A stretch of 64,000 bases of DNA from Isochrysis galbana (lineage: Eukaryota; Haptophyta; Isochrysidales; Isochrysidaceae), in assembly GCA_018136815.1 (NCBI GenBank), contig CM030931.1:10303072-10367071 (forward strand). Reading direction: 5' to 3'. Shown piece after piece: positions 48,966 through 61,300 of this stretch. The notes below the pieces were generated by a model. It was given only the letters and a program-made list of their open reading frames with translations. It made no database searches and was not told where the DNA came from. Position 1 is the stretch's first letter. The number at the start of each line of letters is the position of its first letter. A program made the position numbers and the translations under genes.

Positions 48966-49764
48966 ATCGAGCTTCCGAAGAGGGGAGCGCTGCTCCAACG
49001 TATGAGATGGGGGACGAGACAAGGGAGAGGGGGGGAGGGGGCAGGGGAGGAGGAAAGCGGCGTGATCTGGTGCGGGAGTGTGCTCAAAGGAGGCTTCCTC
49101 GTAGGGGGTGAAGGGGGATGCGGGCCGCCCTTAGGACGGACTCTCGCCCCCCCCCCCCCCCTCAGTATTGTAGTAAACACGAGAGGGAGAGAGCGAGGGC
49201 GTCGGCAGTGTGTGCTACTATTATTATACATGACGTGTACCAAAAATAGCTCGCTCCCTTTGCCTCACGAGCTCGCCAGTCTAGAGGTGTAATCTTCGCC
49301 GGAGGCGAATTTTTTTGGATTAAAAGGAATTCTGTGGGCCAGATTCTGAATTCAAGTGAATGCAAGTATTCACTCCCTCAGCCCCTAGCCGTACATGCGT
49401 ACATGTATGCGTATGCTCTATAATGATCAAAGTATATAATATTATGTGATACAAAATATAAAGATACAAATACGTGTGGCCACCTCTGGCTTGCCGCCCC
49501 CGGCGATCTTGAATTCGGAATTTTCAGAGGAGTCTCAGGGTCCATTTTCACGACTTTTTGTATGACACCCTTGGGCTCGCGAGAGCTCCTGCCCTCTCTC
49601 TCTCTGTCCTCCTCGGCTTCTTGGGGGGCGCGAGCTCGTGGCCACGGCCGGCAGGGGCGTGCGGAGGCAAAAAGAAAACGCGTGGCGGGGGGGGGGGCGG
49701 GGGGCCGGGGGGAGGGGAGAGAGGCCCCCAGATCTCCTCCGGGGGCTCGTTCTGTGGGCTCCCT
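48966..49764. other. Upstream region of the flavoprotein gene
   Basis: 49022-49075 is G/A-rich, 49149-49162 is a C-run, and 49400-49470 is AT-rich with ATATAATATTATG. No gene is supported. Probable promoter of the minus-strand gene. Confidence 0.35.
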
Positions 49765-49768
49765 CCAC

Positions 49769-49819
<51 letters not shown>

Positions 49820-49910
49820 GAGAGAGAGGGAGGGAGAGAGAGAGGGAGAGAGGGGGGGGGAGAGAGGGAGAGAGAGACAGAGGATGAAAGAGAGAGAGAG
49901 AGAGATTTAG
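49765..49910. repeat. (GA)n tract
   Basis: About 19 uninterrupted GA dinucleotides from 49770, then GAGAGGGA-type repeats to 49910. Confidence 0.85.
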
Positions 49911-50004
49911 GAGCGCGATTCAAGATATTATAGCGCAACGTACGCCGCAAGGTGAGGCTGTCCTCGATGGATCAGGGGCCTCCTGCACCTACTCTCCTCT
50001 CTCC

Positions 50005-50450
<446 letters not shown>

Positions 50451-50572
50451 ATACTTCTTCTTTTTCGCTGACCCCTCGAGACCGGAAGAATCGCGGCTGA
50501 GGTGGCATCATCACACGGGGAAGGGGAGCGGAGAGAGAGAGAGAGGAAGAGAGAGGAGAGTCCCGGGGGGCA

Positions 50573-51516
50573 ATGCTCTCCGCCAAGCAGCTCTTGCTCG
50601 TGCTCGCGCTCTCGTCGGCCTCGGCGCTCGTGCTGCCGGTCGCGCCGGCTCGGAGCGCGCTTTACCCGGCCGCTCGTGCCCCGTGTGCCCTGATGACCGA
50701 GGAGTCGCTTGTGGAGGGCGCCATGATGGGCAAGCGCCAGAAGGCGCTATCGCTTCTCCGCCGCCCGATTCAAGCTCTCTCCCGGCCCGTACGCTCCATC
50801 GGCAACTCCCGCATCGTGAAGGGTTTCACCGGCGCGGCTTTCGTTGCCGCCGCCTCGCTCTGCGTGCGCTCCTCCGAGCCAGTTCATGCTGCTGTCGCCT
50901 CGGCTCCGCCGACAAAATCTGTGGACTCTAAGAAGGCTGGCACGGCGATGAGCTTCTTGATGATCGGCGGCGCTTGCGGGTTCACCATCTACCAATGTGC
51001 GAAGGACCAAAAGGAGGAGGATGAGCGCATTGCGGCTGAGAACAAGCGCCTTGAGCAGTTGCAGAGTGACTTCCAGGTGACGATGCATCATCCACTGCCC
51101 AATCCATCCCCACGCTCTACTCTGACAGGAGCACTCTTCCTCCCCACCCCTCTACCATCTCTCCTGCTCTCTGCCTGGTGCACACTCCGCTTTGCTCTTA
51201 CGCTGTTCTGTTGACGGTGCAGGTTGACAAGTCCGTCTTCAAGGATGAGGACGTGATGGCCTCCCTCCGCAAGCGCATGGCAGAGAAGAAAGACGGCGGT
51301 GAGGATGGTGATGGGTCCGATGACGATAAACCGGGCAACGGAGGCGATGGCGGTGCGCCCCCGAGGCCTCCCGCCCCCAGCGGTGGAGGGTCGTCGGCCG
51401 TTCTTGAGCCGCCCTCAGAGGAGCCCAGTGCTCCCGCTGATAGTCCGGCTGTCGGAAGCGCGGCAGATGTGGAGCGTCTCCAGCGCATGTTTAACCTTGG
51501 CAATGACGACAAGTAG
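50573..51516 (+). CDS. Putative plastid-targeted protein with one membrane helix, 265 residues (2 exons)
   Basis: Exon 1 is 50573-51076 and exon 2 51223-51516, joined in phase 0 across a GT-AG intron (CCAG|GTGACG ... GTGCAG). The N-terminus is a signal peptide (LLLVLALSSASALVLPV) followed by Ala/Arg/Pro-rich sequence, as in the bipartite leaders of secondary plastids. Residues 80-100 may be a second hydrophobic (thylakoid-type) segment ending in VHAAVASAPP. Then comes GTAMSFLMIGGACGFTIYQC, a membrane helix, a charged coiled coil (EEDERIAAENKRLEQLQ) and, in exon 2, a Gly/Pro/Ser-rich disordered tail. No domain is recognised. Confidence 0.7.
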
Positions 51517-53076
51517 ATTGTGTGCTCCATCGTCTTCCCAGTGGAGACCAGCCTTTTTTTTGATGGCGGCTTGTGATGCCTCAAGACGCCCACGTCGCAG
51601 AGGCTCCATATATCTGATCGGTAGCGAGGCCATCCGGGTGCCCGCGGATGTGAGAGGCTCGACGAATCTTGAGTGGCATCATTCACTGCTTGCTTACGTC
51701 TCCGTCATGGTATGCATAGGCTCCTCCTCCCCAATGCATCTTTCAGCGAGTTGGCGCAGCGCCACGTTTGATAGGATCCACAAATTGCAGCGGTCTTGTA
51801 TCATATGAGTGACCACCTCTCCTTCCCCGCGACGTCATCGTGATGTCAGCGTACCCCCAAGACATCACGATGCCTGCGTGACATCCTCGATCGGACTGGA
51901 TTTCGATGACAGTTCCGAAAATGTGAGATGTGCATGCGTAGTGTGGTGGTGGTGCGGGATGTGATTCTGCGGTGGATAATAGGCCATGTGTTGGACGTGC
52001 CTGTTACACGGCATACACATTCGATCATTTCATAGAGCCGACCCAAACGTCAAGCGTCGGAAGCGTTGCTACACGCCTTACTTACCACACCGCCATTGCA
52101 AACGTGCGCTACGGGCTCCCGTTATCGCCACTTTAAGTGCCACTTTCACTTTCTTTACACTTTACACTATCACTTTTTACCGGCGAGTGGGATAAGTATC
52201 GCGTATCGCAATCTGCGACACCTCTAGCCCGGTCACTCACTCATTTTAGCCACTATTTACTATTTTCCACCTCCCCTAGGTGTCCAACGATTCCGCAGGG
52301 TCCCCCCCTACCTGCCCCGCCAGCCGCCTCCCCCCTCCGAACAACCCCCTCTCTCTCGCCCCACGAAAGGCAATGGCGTCGGTGAGGGACCCCCCTCCCT
52401 TCTCCCGCGAGTGGCGGTCTGTTTTGGGAGATTGAGGCGGAGGCGGGCGCTCACACGGCTCACGGGAAGGAATCGGAGTAGTGAATTTAGGGCGCATCAC
52501 TATTAGAATTAGAAACGCGAAGCTTCCGCGACGTCCGATCGCGCGTGATCGGCCGAAGAGTGGCCTTGAGGTGGTGGCCATGCAGAGCCCAGAGCTCTCG
52601 CGAGCAGGGTGCAGGGTGGGGGGGCACTGGTAGCTGGTAGGTCGCACGCTGGTTCTCAATCAAGGGTCGCACACACACACACTCGTATTAACCCATCCTC
52701 CTGGCCCCTCGCACTGCGCACTGCAGGAATGTCTCGATTCGATCCGGCCCGACGCCCAGGGCCATGGCCCGATTGACGTCAACAAGCGCTCGCTCGGACG
52801 CCTGGGCGTGCAACTCCTCAAGTCTCAAGTGGCCGTGCGGCGCGACAGACGGGCCGGTCCAGGCCTAACCTTGATTACAAATTTTAGTTAAGTACAAGTA
52901 ATGACTATGATCTATGATTATAGAATATGTGCACTATTCAAGCTCTGAATAGTGCGCAAACTTGAAATGTCAAGTCATGAATAGTCCTTGATTGAAAAGC
53001 CATGACTATATATTCACATTAGCTGGCTATACAACAAGCGCGCGAGGCCGTGACAGCACACACGCACACAGTCTGT

Positions 53077-53113
<37 letters not shown>

Positions 53114-53164
53114 ACTTACAATCTACCAACCAACGAGATGACTACGACTAGATATCATCCTCAA
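51517..53164. other. Intergenic; (CA)n microsatellite
   Basis: 53079-53112 is a (CA)n run. 51836-51876 contains GACGTCATCGTGATGTC and a mirrored GACATCACGATG. Around 52880-53020 it is AT-rich with CATGACTAT and GAATAGT repeated in both orientations. No gene is supported. Confidence 0.45.
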
Positions 53165-53564
53165 ACTCAGACGTGTCGCATTCATCCTAGATGATGCGAT
53201 TTCCAGGCTCTTGTTTCCAGGTCCTTCGCCGTGCGGCCACACGGTGAAGCTCAGGTACATCTAGGTTGGTAGGGTTCGTCCCTAGCGACCTAGAATTCGA
53301 GTTCTCGTTTCGTTCCGTCCAGCCTGTTTGTCAAGTCTAGATTCCAGGTTTCCTCCTTTCGGGTAATCTTGACCCAAAGGAGCCAGGTCGCCTGTCACTC
53401 GCTGCGCGCTTGTCTCAGGCTCTCGAGTTACCTTGTGAAGGCTTGTTTAGCTTCTTGCAAGGCTTGTTGTTTCTTGTTGAGTTCCGGTTCTTGCTTGGGA
53501 CTTGCTCACTTTCACTTTCGTTGTCGTTGTCGTCCAGGCCTGTTCTTCGTAGGTTCCGCTTGGC

Positions 53565-56500
53565 TTGGTCTCGTGTGTCAATCTCTGCCAACGGTACCTC
53601 AGCCCTTACGAACAGGCCCGGGTGAAGCGTCATCAATCCCGGACCTCGACGAAGCAAACTGTGGCTAGCGTACGCTCTAAGGCTTCAGGCGAGGCAAAGA
53701 GCGATGCTTCCCCGTCCCAGAAGACCGCTTCGACCACGGACATGGTCGCCGCCGTGCAGGCAGCCGTCCAAGCCACCGTGGCTGAAGCTCTTCGCGGACA
53801 GGGACACTCGCCTGCTTCTCTCGAATCCGCCGCTAGAGTCTTCCTCGCCATGGCAAGCGCCGACGCGCCTTTCGTTGCCGTCGAAAATCCTCGAATGCAC
53901 GCGGAAGCCTCCGCCTTAGTCGGGGGGTTGCGACGCGGCAGTTTGTGCAGCCGTGGCAGCACGGCACGGGCCATCAAAAAGCAACTGGCCTGTACCTGAC
54001 GGCTTCACTCCCGTCCTTGCAGCCTTCGAAGATTGTCGAGGGACGTCTATCTGCTATGGCGGATCTATCGCCGTCGCCCCACCGTGGCGCCCTTCGCAGC
54101 CGCACCTATGTGGGCATTGCCGGTGCAATGGCGGCCCAGTGGATGCCGGTCTTGCGCCGTTATGCGCGCGAAGCCAAGGCGTCGCGTTCGCTCGACTTCA
54201 CGGTGGACTGGGCAATTTCCCAAGCAGCTGCCAGCTTGAGAGAACGCCCTTCGCTTTGCTCGACCGGTTTCGAGCTGGCTGAGCCGAGGACGGCTCTGGC
54301 TCGCTTCATGGAGGGGAGAGGCGAAGCAGCTTCTAGCTCTCACCTCACGCCTCCCAGCGGTTCGCCAGTGTCTGATTCGGTTGTCGTGATCCCGGACGCA
54401 GGCCCCGTTGCCGATGCTTCTCGCCTGCTTCATCAGGAGGACTCGGAAACAAACGTATCGCAAGACGAGGCCGAGGCGGAAGGAGACCGCTTCCTGCCGT
54501 GGGAGTGGCCCATAAAGGACCGCTCTACAACGCCAGGCCCTCCAAACACGGTGAAGAAGCGCCGCAGCAAGTGGCAGGTCTTCGATCGTGATGTAATTTC
54601 GGGGGTCCATCGGTGGCAGGATGTCACGCCTTCCATCGCCCAAGAAATCGCTGAGCAAGCGGCAGCTGCGGAGCCGTCGGAACCTCCCATCTTGTCTCGA
54701 CTGGGCTCTCAAGGCATCAATGCACTATCTCCGAGCGCCTCCTTCACGGCTGGCGACGAGGGAGTGGCCGAACTGACCAATTCGTTCGTAGCCGAAAGGC
54801 CACTCGAAACCTGGGATGTCGGGCCCGACTCGGGAGAAGATGACACGCCCGAGATGCCAGAACACTGGAGCATGCAGACCCTCGAGACCAAGCCCTCCGA
54901 CGCCGCCGAAGGAGAGGGTACTCCACGGGCACTGTATTGCGATGGGGCTACCGCTAGGGGCCTCAGTGCGGCCGGATTTTCCGAGTTGTCGAAGCTTCCG
55001 AAGACAGACTTGCAGAAGTCCCTGGAGAAGGAATGGTCACGCCAAATGGATCAACCTCGGCATCCGACGGACCGTCGAGGGCTAGGCTATGATGGCGTGC
55101 CTAACCCCTCTAGTTCGGCAAAGGCATCCCCATACTCCTCGATACCATTCGTGCCGCAGACGGTAGCCGCCGCTATCGAGCGAGTGCCCCACGTCGATGA
55201 ATCTTCTCCGTCCTGGCCAGTCTCCAATCCAACCACCCCGTCACCCGGAGCCGGAACCTCACTTCCGGTGGAATCTATCGCGGACACTCCGCCGCCGCTC
55301 TACCCTCGTCACTGCCTCTATGTCCGCGATCTCGTGGTCTGCCGTGCCGATGGCGACCGCGCAGCTCAAGGGTTCGTTCTCCCGGACGTTGCCCTCACGG
55401 TGAACAGCACCCTGGCTGACACTGGAGCGGGCCCGTCAGTAATCACCACTGCTCTTCTCGATCGACTACCTGAAGACGCTTGCGTCGAACGCGTATCGGA
55501 CGCTACCGTCCCCAACCTACATGGGCCGGACGGCCTTCCTCTCATCACTAGGGGCCGGGCTAGCCTCGTCTTCTCCTTGTCCGGTCGCCTCTTCCGTCAT
55601 TCGTTCGCGGTCATCGAAGGAAACGCGATGCTTCTGCTCGGGAACGATTTTTTGGCCGCCCACTCCGCTACCATTTCTCTCGACGCCGCGAGCTCGGAAG
55701 GAAGCCTCCGCCTCCGTCCGGCCTCTGGCGATTCAGAAGACTCTTCAAGAGTCCTTTCCGAATGCGTAGTCAGAGTTTCCACGGCGCCGCCCCCAGTCGC
55801 GGACTCCGGCTTCGTCGGAGCTATCTCGATGTCACCCGGACAGCCGCTGACTGTCGACTTTCTGGAGAGGTCGACGGGAACACGAGAGATCCCGGCCGGA
55901 TCGGAGGGTGAGGCTGCTGCTGATGCTAGGCAGCCACTCTATACACCTCTCTTTGAGTCTGCCGACGAGTTTGCGGCCAAAGCTCCGGCGTCTACCTCGT
56001 CCGAATATCTTCTCTATACGGAGCAAGCGGTGACCATTCCTGCCTTCCACCGCGCAACCATCTGGGTCAGGGTTCCGCTAGCTCTCCGAGATCATTCGGA
56101 CTGCGCGATGCTGGTCGACCGCCTACCAAATCGCGAGGCTCTCGATTCGTCCCCTCTCGTAATGCCCACGGTGGTCACGCCCACGGACGATCATCGCATC
56201 GCGGTGACGATCATCCACACCGGAGTCGATGCGCTGACCCTGCCGTCTCTGCATCCGATAGCTTCGCTCCAGGTGCGTTTCAAGTTGCACCGGGGCTGGA
56301 CTCCGACTGGAAGCGAGGGGGATGGTGACCCTGTCACCGCGCTGAGCGAGGAGCAACGATCTCTACTCGACTCAGCCACCATCGATCCAGACCGGCTTCT
56401 TTCCGACGATCAACGAGAAGAAGTACGCCAACTCTTGGCCCGGCGCATCAAAGCTTTCGCGTTGCACCCGGGGGCTCCAAACCATACGCACGTTCTCGAG

Positions 56501-56635
56501 GTGGAGTTGCCACTCAACCCCGGCGCTGTTCCTCACCGGCATGCTCCGTCTAGAGTGGGCCGCGCGGGCGAGCTCATCATAGAAGAGGAGGTAGCCAAGA
56601 TGGAAGCCGCCGGCATTATTCGCCCGTTTCTTTGA
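53565..56635 (+). pseudogene. Ty3/gypsy-like gag-protease with truncated reverse transcriptase
   Basis: A gag-like frame (53565-53999, AVQAAVQATVAEALRGQG) overlaps a second frame one base back that runs to 56635. The second frame holds a retropepsin near 55416-55670: ADTGAGPSVIT (catalytic DTG) and MLLLGNDFLAA. Near its end comes the beginning of a Ty3-type RT (LPLNPGAVPHRHAPSR, EEEVAKMEAAGIIRP), which stops two codons later. RT catalytic part, RNase H and integrase are missing. The overlap contains CAAAAAGC, a possible but weak -1 slip site. The loss of pol coincides with the start of LTR sequence from another element at 56623. No start ATG or 5' LTR was found. Confidence 0.8.
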
Positions 56636-57431
56636 TTGTGGCGACTGTTTATGTGAGTTTTCGGAGTGTCCCTTTGTTGACTGGGCGGTTTTGTGAGTGA
56701 TGTGTGATCGTGGCTTGTGACGCCATGTAGCGCGCGCGCTCCCTCTCTCTTTCTCAAGACTGTGCTCTATGCCCCTTGAGACTTGCCCCACGAACAAGCA
56801 TTCGCTTGTTTCGACAGTTTGAAGACATCCCCCACTCACTTGCACGCCCTCGCCGCGCCTCGCCGCCCATTGCGCCGCGCACGAGCCCATTCATGTGCAT
56901 TGCGCGCATGCCCGGCTGTTTAACCCACTGAGTGCGCACACTCTTTGGGGTGAAAGGCAAGAGGGTCTCGTTCACTTGTGTTTGTTTGTGCATGTCAGAC
57001 TTGTGTGTGCCTCATGGGGACGCCTATGAGTGTGCTGTGCAAGTTTGACTCGCGCGGACGCTCGACATTTAGTCGGGGGGTGTCGGATCCAGAGTATTTT
57101 CTCAATACTCTAGACGGATCCGATGGCTTGTGTGTCTTTTAACTTTAGGATGGGCATTGTTTCTTGAGGGCTGATCGCCGTTTACTTCGGGACTCTTCGT
57201 TGTGGCTTCGTTTCGGTTGGCTGCATTCTTCTCCGGACCCGTTTCTTTGATTGTGGCGACTGTTTATGTGAGTTTTCGGAGTGTCCCTTTGTTGACTGGG
57301 CGGTTTTGTGAGTGATGTGTGATCGTGGCTTGTGTCGCCATGTAGCGCGCGCGCTCCCTCTCTCTTTCTCAAGACTGTGCTCTATGCCCCTTGAGACTTG
57401 CCCCACGAACAAGCATTCGCTTGTTTCGACA
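56623..57431 (+). repeat. Two LTRs (first truncated) with a 264 bp internal remnant
   Basis: 57081-57431 is a full 351 bp LTR (TGTCGG...CGACA). 56623-56816 equals its last 194 bases (57238-57431) with one difference that I can see (GACGCC against GTCGCC). Between them are 264 bases, including CACTGAGTGCGCACACTCTTTGGGG, also present before the LTR at 1873, and a polypurine AGTCGGGGGG before the second LTR. It is an internally deleted element joined to the unrelated gag-protease through the shared word CCCGTTTCTTTGATTG. Confidence 0.8.
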
Positions 57432-58333
57432 ACAAGGTATGGGCGAAGACTCGCGGCACACGTACACACGTACGATTCTTATGTCGAGGAAATCCCCCTA
57501 TGCCTAGGCCTAGGCACGATGCGCAGGGCCCAGTGTCCGCACAACCGGCTCCCGAAAGGCCACGAGGTGCGGCGAAGGGCGAAGGGGAAGGGAGGGGGGG
57601 GGGGGGGAGGGGGAGCATGGGAGGGGGGGCGCGAGGGGAGGGAAGGGGAAGGGGGGGGGCAAAGGGGAAGGGGGGGGGGGCGAGGAGAGGCTCTCTCGGA
57701 GAGGGGAGGGGGGGGGGGGGGCGTAAGGGAGGAAAAGCAGAGGGGGAGGAGGGGTGCTCTAGCCCCAACTAGAAGTTATACCCTGCTCATGTGAGTATCG
57801 GTCAAAAAGCAAGCGAACCTCAGGTCGCAGCCTCTTAAAGTCGCAGGTAGCAAGCAAGGAGGGGAAAACGCTCCTTTCGGCTAATATCGACTGGTACCCG
57901 GCCACTCCCCCCGCACCACTAGCGCCCCATCCCCACCGCTAGCACCCCCCACCTCGCCCCCGAGGTTGCCGCACATGTTCGCCGTCGCCTGAGCCCCCGC
58001 GCACGATTGAATGATGGATTTACTGCGGGAGAAGAGGTGGTGGGTCGTCGGTCGTTGTTCTTGTCATGATTGCATACAAGTGGAGGAAACTCGAAATGTT
58101 AGAAGCTGCAAGACAGCCCACCTTCATTACTCTAGTCGCGTGTTGCCGGCGAAATGAGTATGCTGAGGTTGGATCACCTTAGAAGAGCCTTAGGTGGCGT
58201 TGAATCGCAGGCCAAGTGCCTGGTGACCCTATCCCTCCTTCGAGCGTGGTAGTACGCATAGCTGCATGGTGGCTTGCGGAAGTCTACGACAAGCGTGCCT
58301 TGGTGCTCGGGTTCCGAGTTCTTTTCTCGTCCG
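57432..58333. other. Intergenic with G-rich tract 57590-57760
   Basis: 57590-57760 is mainly G with A, including runs of 11-14 G; apparent frames on both strands are artefacts. 57761-58333 is ordinary sequence, probably the 3' UTR of the MORN gene at its right end. Confidence 0.45.
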
Positions 58334-61300
58334 TTACCGGATTCCTTGTACGGTTGTGGGCCGCGTCGCAGCCCCTGCAGGTGCCTTTGGAAGCGCATGG
58401 AACTCAGGCGCCGTGACTGGTCGCTCCCGTGATTGTTCAGAAAGCGTCGACACCGGTGCCACCTCTCCCAACTTGAACGCGACTGGAGGGTGTGTCAACG
58501 AGCCACCGCCGTGCCGTTTGCCTTCTACCCACTCTCCTTCGTAAGCATCGCCGTCAGGGTAGACACATTTGCCATGGCCGTGTGGTAACCCCTTCTTCCA
58601 CAATCCATCGTACGTTTCGCCTCTCCCGTGGGGCTCAGGCGCTCCAATGTACCGCCCTAGCCCCTCACGTTCGTCTGCCATCCATTCACCCTCATAGCAG
58701 GCGTACACCGCCTCGTCCAGCTTGGGGTCTTGGTTGGATTCATCCCGCAGCGTCGACGCAAGGCTCGGAGTAGTGAATTGAGGAGCGATGGCAGCCGGGT
58801 ATGTACATTTTCCCTTTCCTTCACGATGGCCGTTCATCCAGGAGCCCTCGTAGATGGCGCCGCTATGATACACGCAAGTACCCTCACCGTGGCATACACC
58901 TCGATTGAAATCCCCAACATACTTGTCCCCCAAGTTGTTTGTAAGCTCGCCACGGCCATGCTGAGTGTCTGCAAACCACGAGCCGACGTATCGTGCACCG
59001 GAGGCACTTGTAAGTTCACCCTCCCCTTGGCGGACGTCACCTACCCACTGGCCGCGGTACTCATCGCCCGAGGCGGACACCTCGGTACCGTATCCATGCC
59101 TTTGATCTCGAGACCACTGTCCGTCGAAATAGCCTCCATCAGGGCGGATGAGCCGCCCTACACCATGCCTTTGTCCATCGCGCCAGTCCCCCTCGTAGAC
59201 AGCGCCAGAGGGCCATTCGCACCTGCCTCTGCCATGGCGTGCGTTCCGCTGCCACTGCCCCTGATACATCTCCTTCTTGATCTTCACACCTGCAGGACCG
59301 CCTGCAACCCATTTGCCCTCGCCGCACCGAACTCCACCAACCCACTTGCCTGAATACAGCGCGCCATCGCTCTCCGTCATTTCGCCCCAACCGTTGCGCT
59401 GGTTGCTTATCCACTCGCCTTCGTACATCGAACCATCTGGGTATGTGCATCGGCCTCGTCCGTGACGATGTCCTCTTTGCCACTGCCCGTCGTAAACTTC
59501 TGGTGGCTCGCCTCGGCAACGACGAGAGCGCATCACGCCCGAGCCATGACGTAGCCCGTCCTTGAAATCACCCTCGTACGAGACGAGGCCGTCGTCGCTC
59601 CGCAATGTACCATGGCCTTCAAAACTATCGCGAGCCCAGCCGCCGATGTACGTCGCCGTCCCTATTATGTCACCTCGTGTGACTTCCGACGCATCGGCCA
59701 TCCAAAGTGTGCCCTTGCCCTCTCGAACACCGCCCATGAGCTCGCCGGTATACTTAGAGCCGTCCTGATAGCTCCAAGTGCCCTCACCGGCAGGGTGCCC
59801 CGACTCGAAGCCACCGACGTACACCATATTGGGGAGAGTAAGCGTGCCATGGCCGTGGCGCAAGCCGCGTACCCAGCCACCCTCATACACCGAGCCATCC
59901 GCATACTTGCAAATGCCATGACCGTGCGGCTGACCATCATCGAAGGGCCCATTGTACGAATCCTTGTGCGCTGAGGCGTGAGCTGTGTCCAATAACTCCT
60001 CACCCAATGAGGCATTTGTTGAATCCATACCAGTGCCAGCCCCAGAGTCCGGCAGCTCCGTGTTCACCGTTGCCTCGGGCTCTCCGGGCATTTCTTCATG
60101 CTCTTCAGCATCGGGATCACGCCCCTCCTCCAAAGCAAGGATGCGTGCAATGGTATACGTCCTTCCTACCGGAGCTACTTCTGCCGCACCTGCCAGCAGG
60201 ATGGCACCTCCATCGCTGCTGGACATGACCCGAGCTTCCCCCTTTCTTCCGAGCGACGTCGCGGGCACGTCAGGCAGTGCAAACCAAGCAAACGACGGTT
60301 CAGGCTCCTTCGATGGTGATGTCGGCTCCAATTGAAGGGATGGATCGCCGTTCTTCCCCTTAGGCGGTGGTTTCTTAGCCGCTTTGGCCCCACTCTTGGG
60401 GTCGGCAATAGAAGTTGATGGCGCTTCAATGGGCCCGAGTGCGCGCAACGTGAAGGCGTCGTGAACGCTGACTCCATTTCCCTTGACCCCCCCGAAAATA
60501 ATGCCGCGCCATTCGTTGCCCTCCGCACCCATGCCTACAGTTGCGACCCACCCACGTGGCGAGGGTGCAGGACCACTGACTCGAGGTGATGACCAAACGA
60601 TCTCGGGAAATGTGAGCACGGCGATGCTGCCCAAAGCAGCAGATTTGCCATCCGATCCGCCATAGATGATGAGCTGTTCTCGCCCGTCGCCCGTTGGCGG
60701 TGGGACAGCATCAATGCCAGCCAGATGCGGAGCTGGCCGTGCCATTGCTCCGTGGTAAGTACGACCGCTTGACAGTTGATTTCCCGCAGGCGTGACAGGG
60801 CGCCAAACGTATTCATTGCCCACGTCTAGCTGCCAAACATCGCCTACTACACCGTTAGAAGTCATACCACCATAGACGAGGAGTTTCCCGGATGCCATCA
60901 GCGTGGCTGAGTGGCCGGTTCGTGCAGATGGCCGCTCCGGGCCAACAGCCACCTCTGGCGCGCCGCCTTTGCCTTTGGCAGCATTGCCACCCTTCGATTT
61001 CGAAGCAACCTCGGCTGTCTTGCTTGTATCAGCTTCAGCTGCAGTAAGGACATCGACCTTAGACCATCTAACGATTGGCTTCACCGCGCTAGTTACCTCG
61101 GTGTACTTCTTCCACCCAAGTATTCGATGATTCACAAGTCGACGTTGCATGCCTTCCAGCTTCATAGACTCATCTATCGTGACGGTGGAATCTTTCCGGC
61201 CTTTTGCGGCATCTTTTGCCGGTGGGGCTGCTGCTACCCCGGCATCAGAGACTGGCTTGGCTTCGATCAGCAGCTCCTCGAGCTTAGACAAGGCTGCCTC

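Noticed and set aside
53167-53560. Possible 5' LTR of the gag-protease element
   Set aside because: It starts with TGTCGCAT like the other LTRs but the rest does not align with them and no second copy is present.
57590-57760. Glycine-rich frames on both strands
   Set aside because: They arise from a G/A tract.
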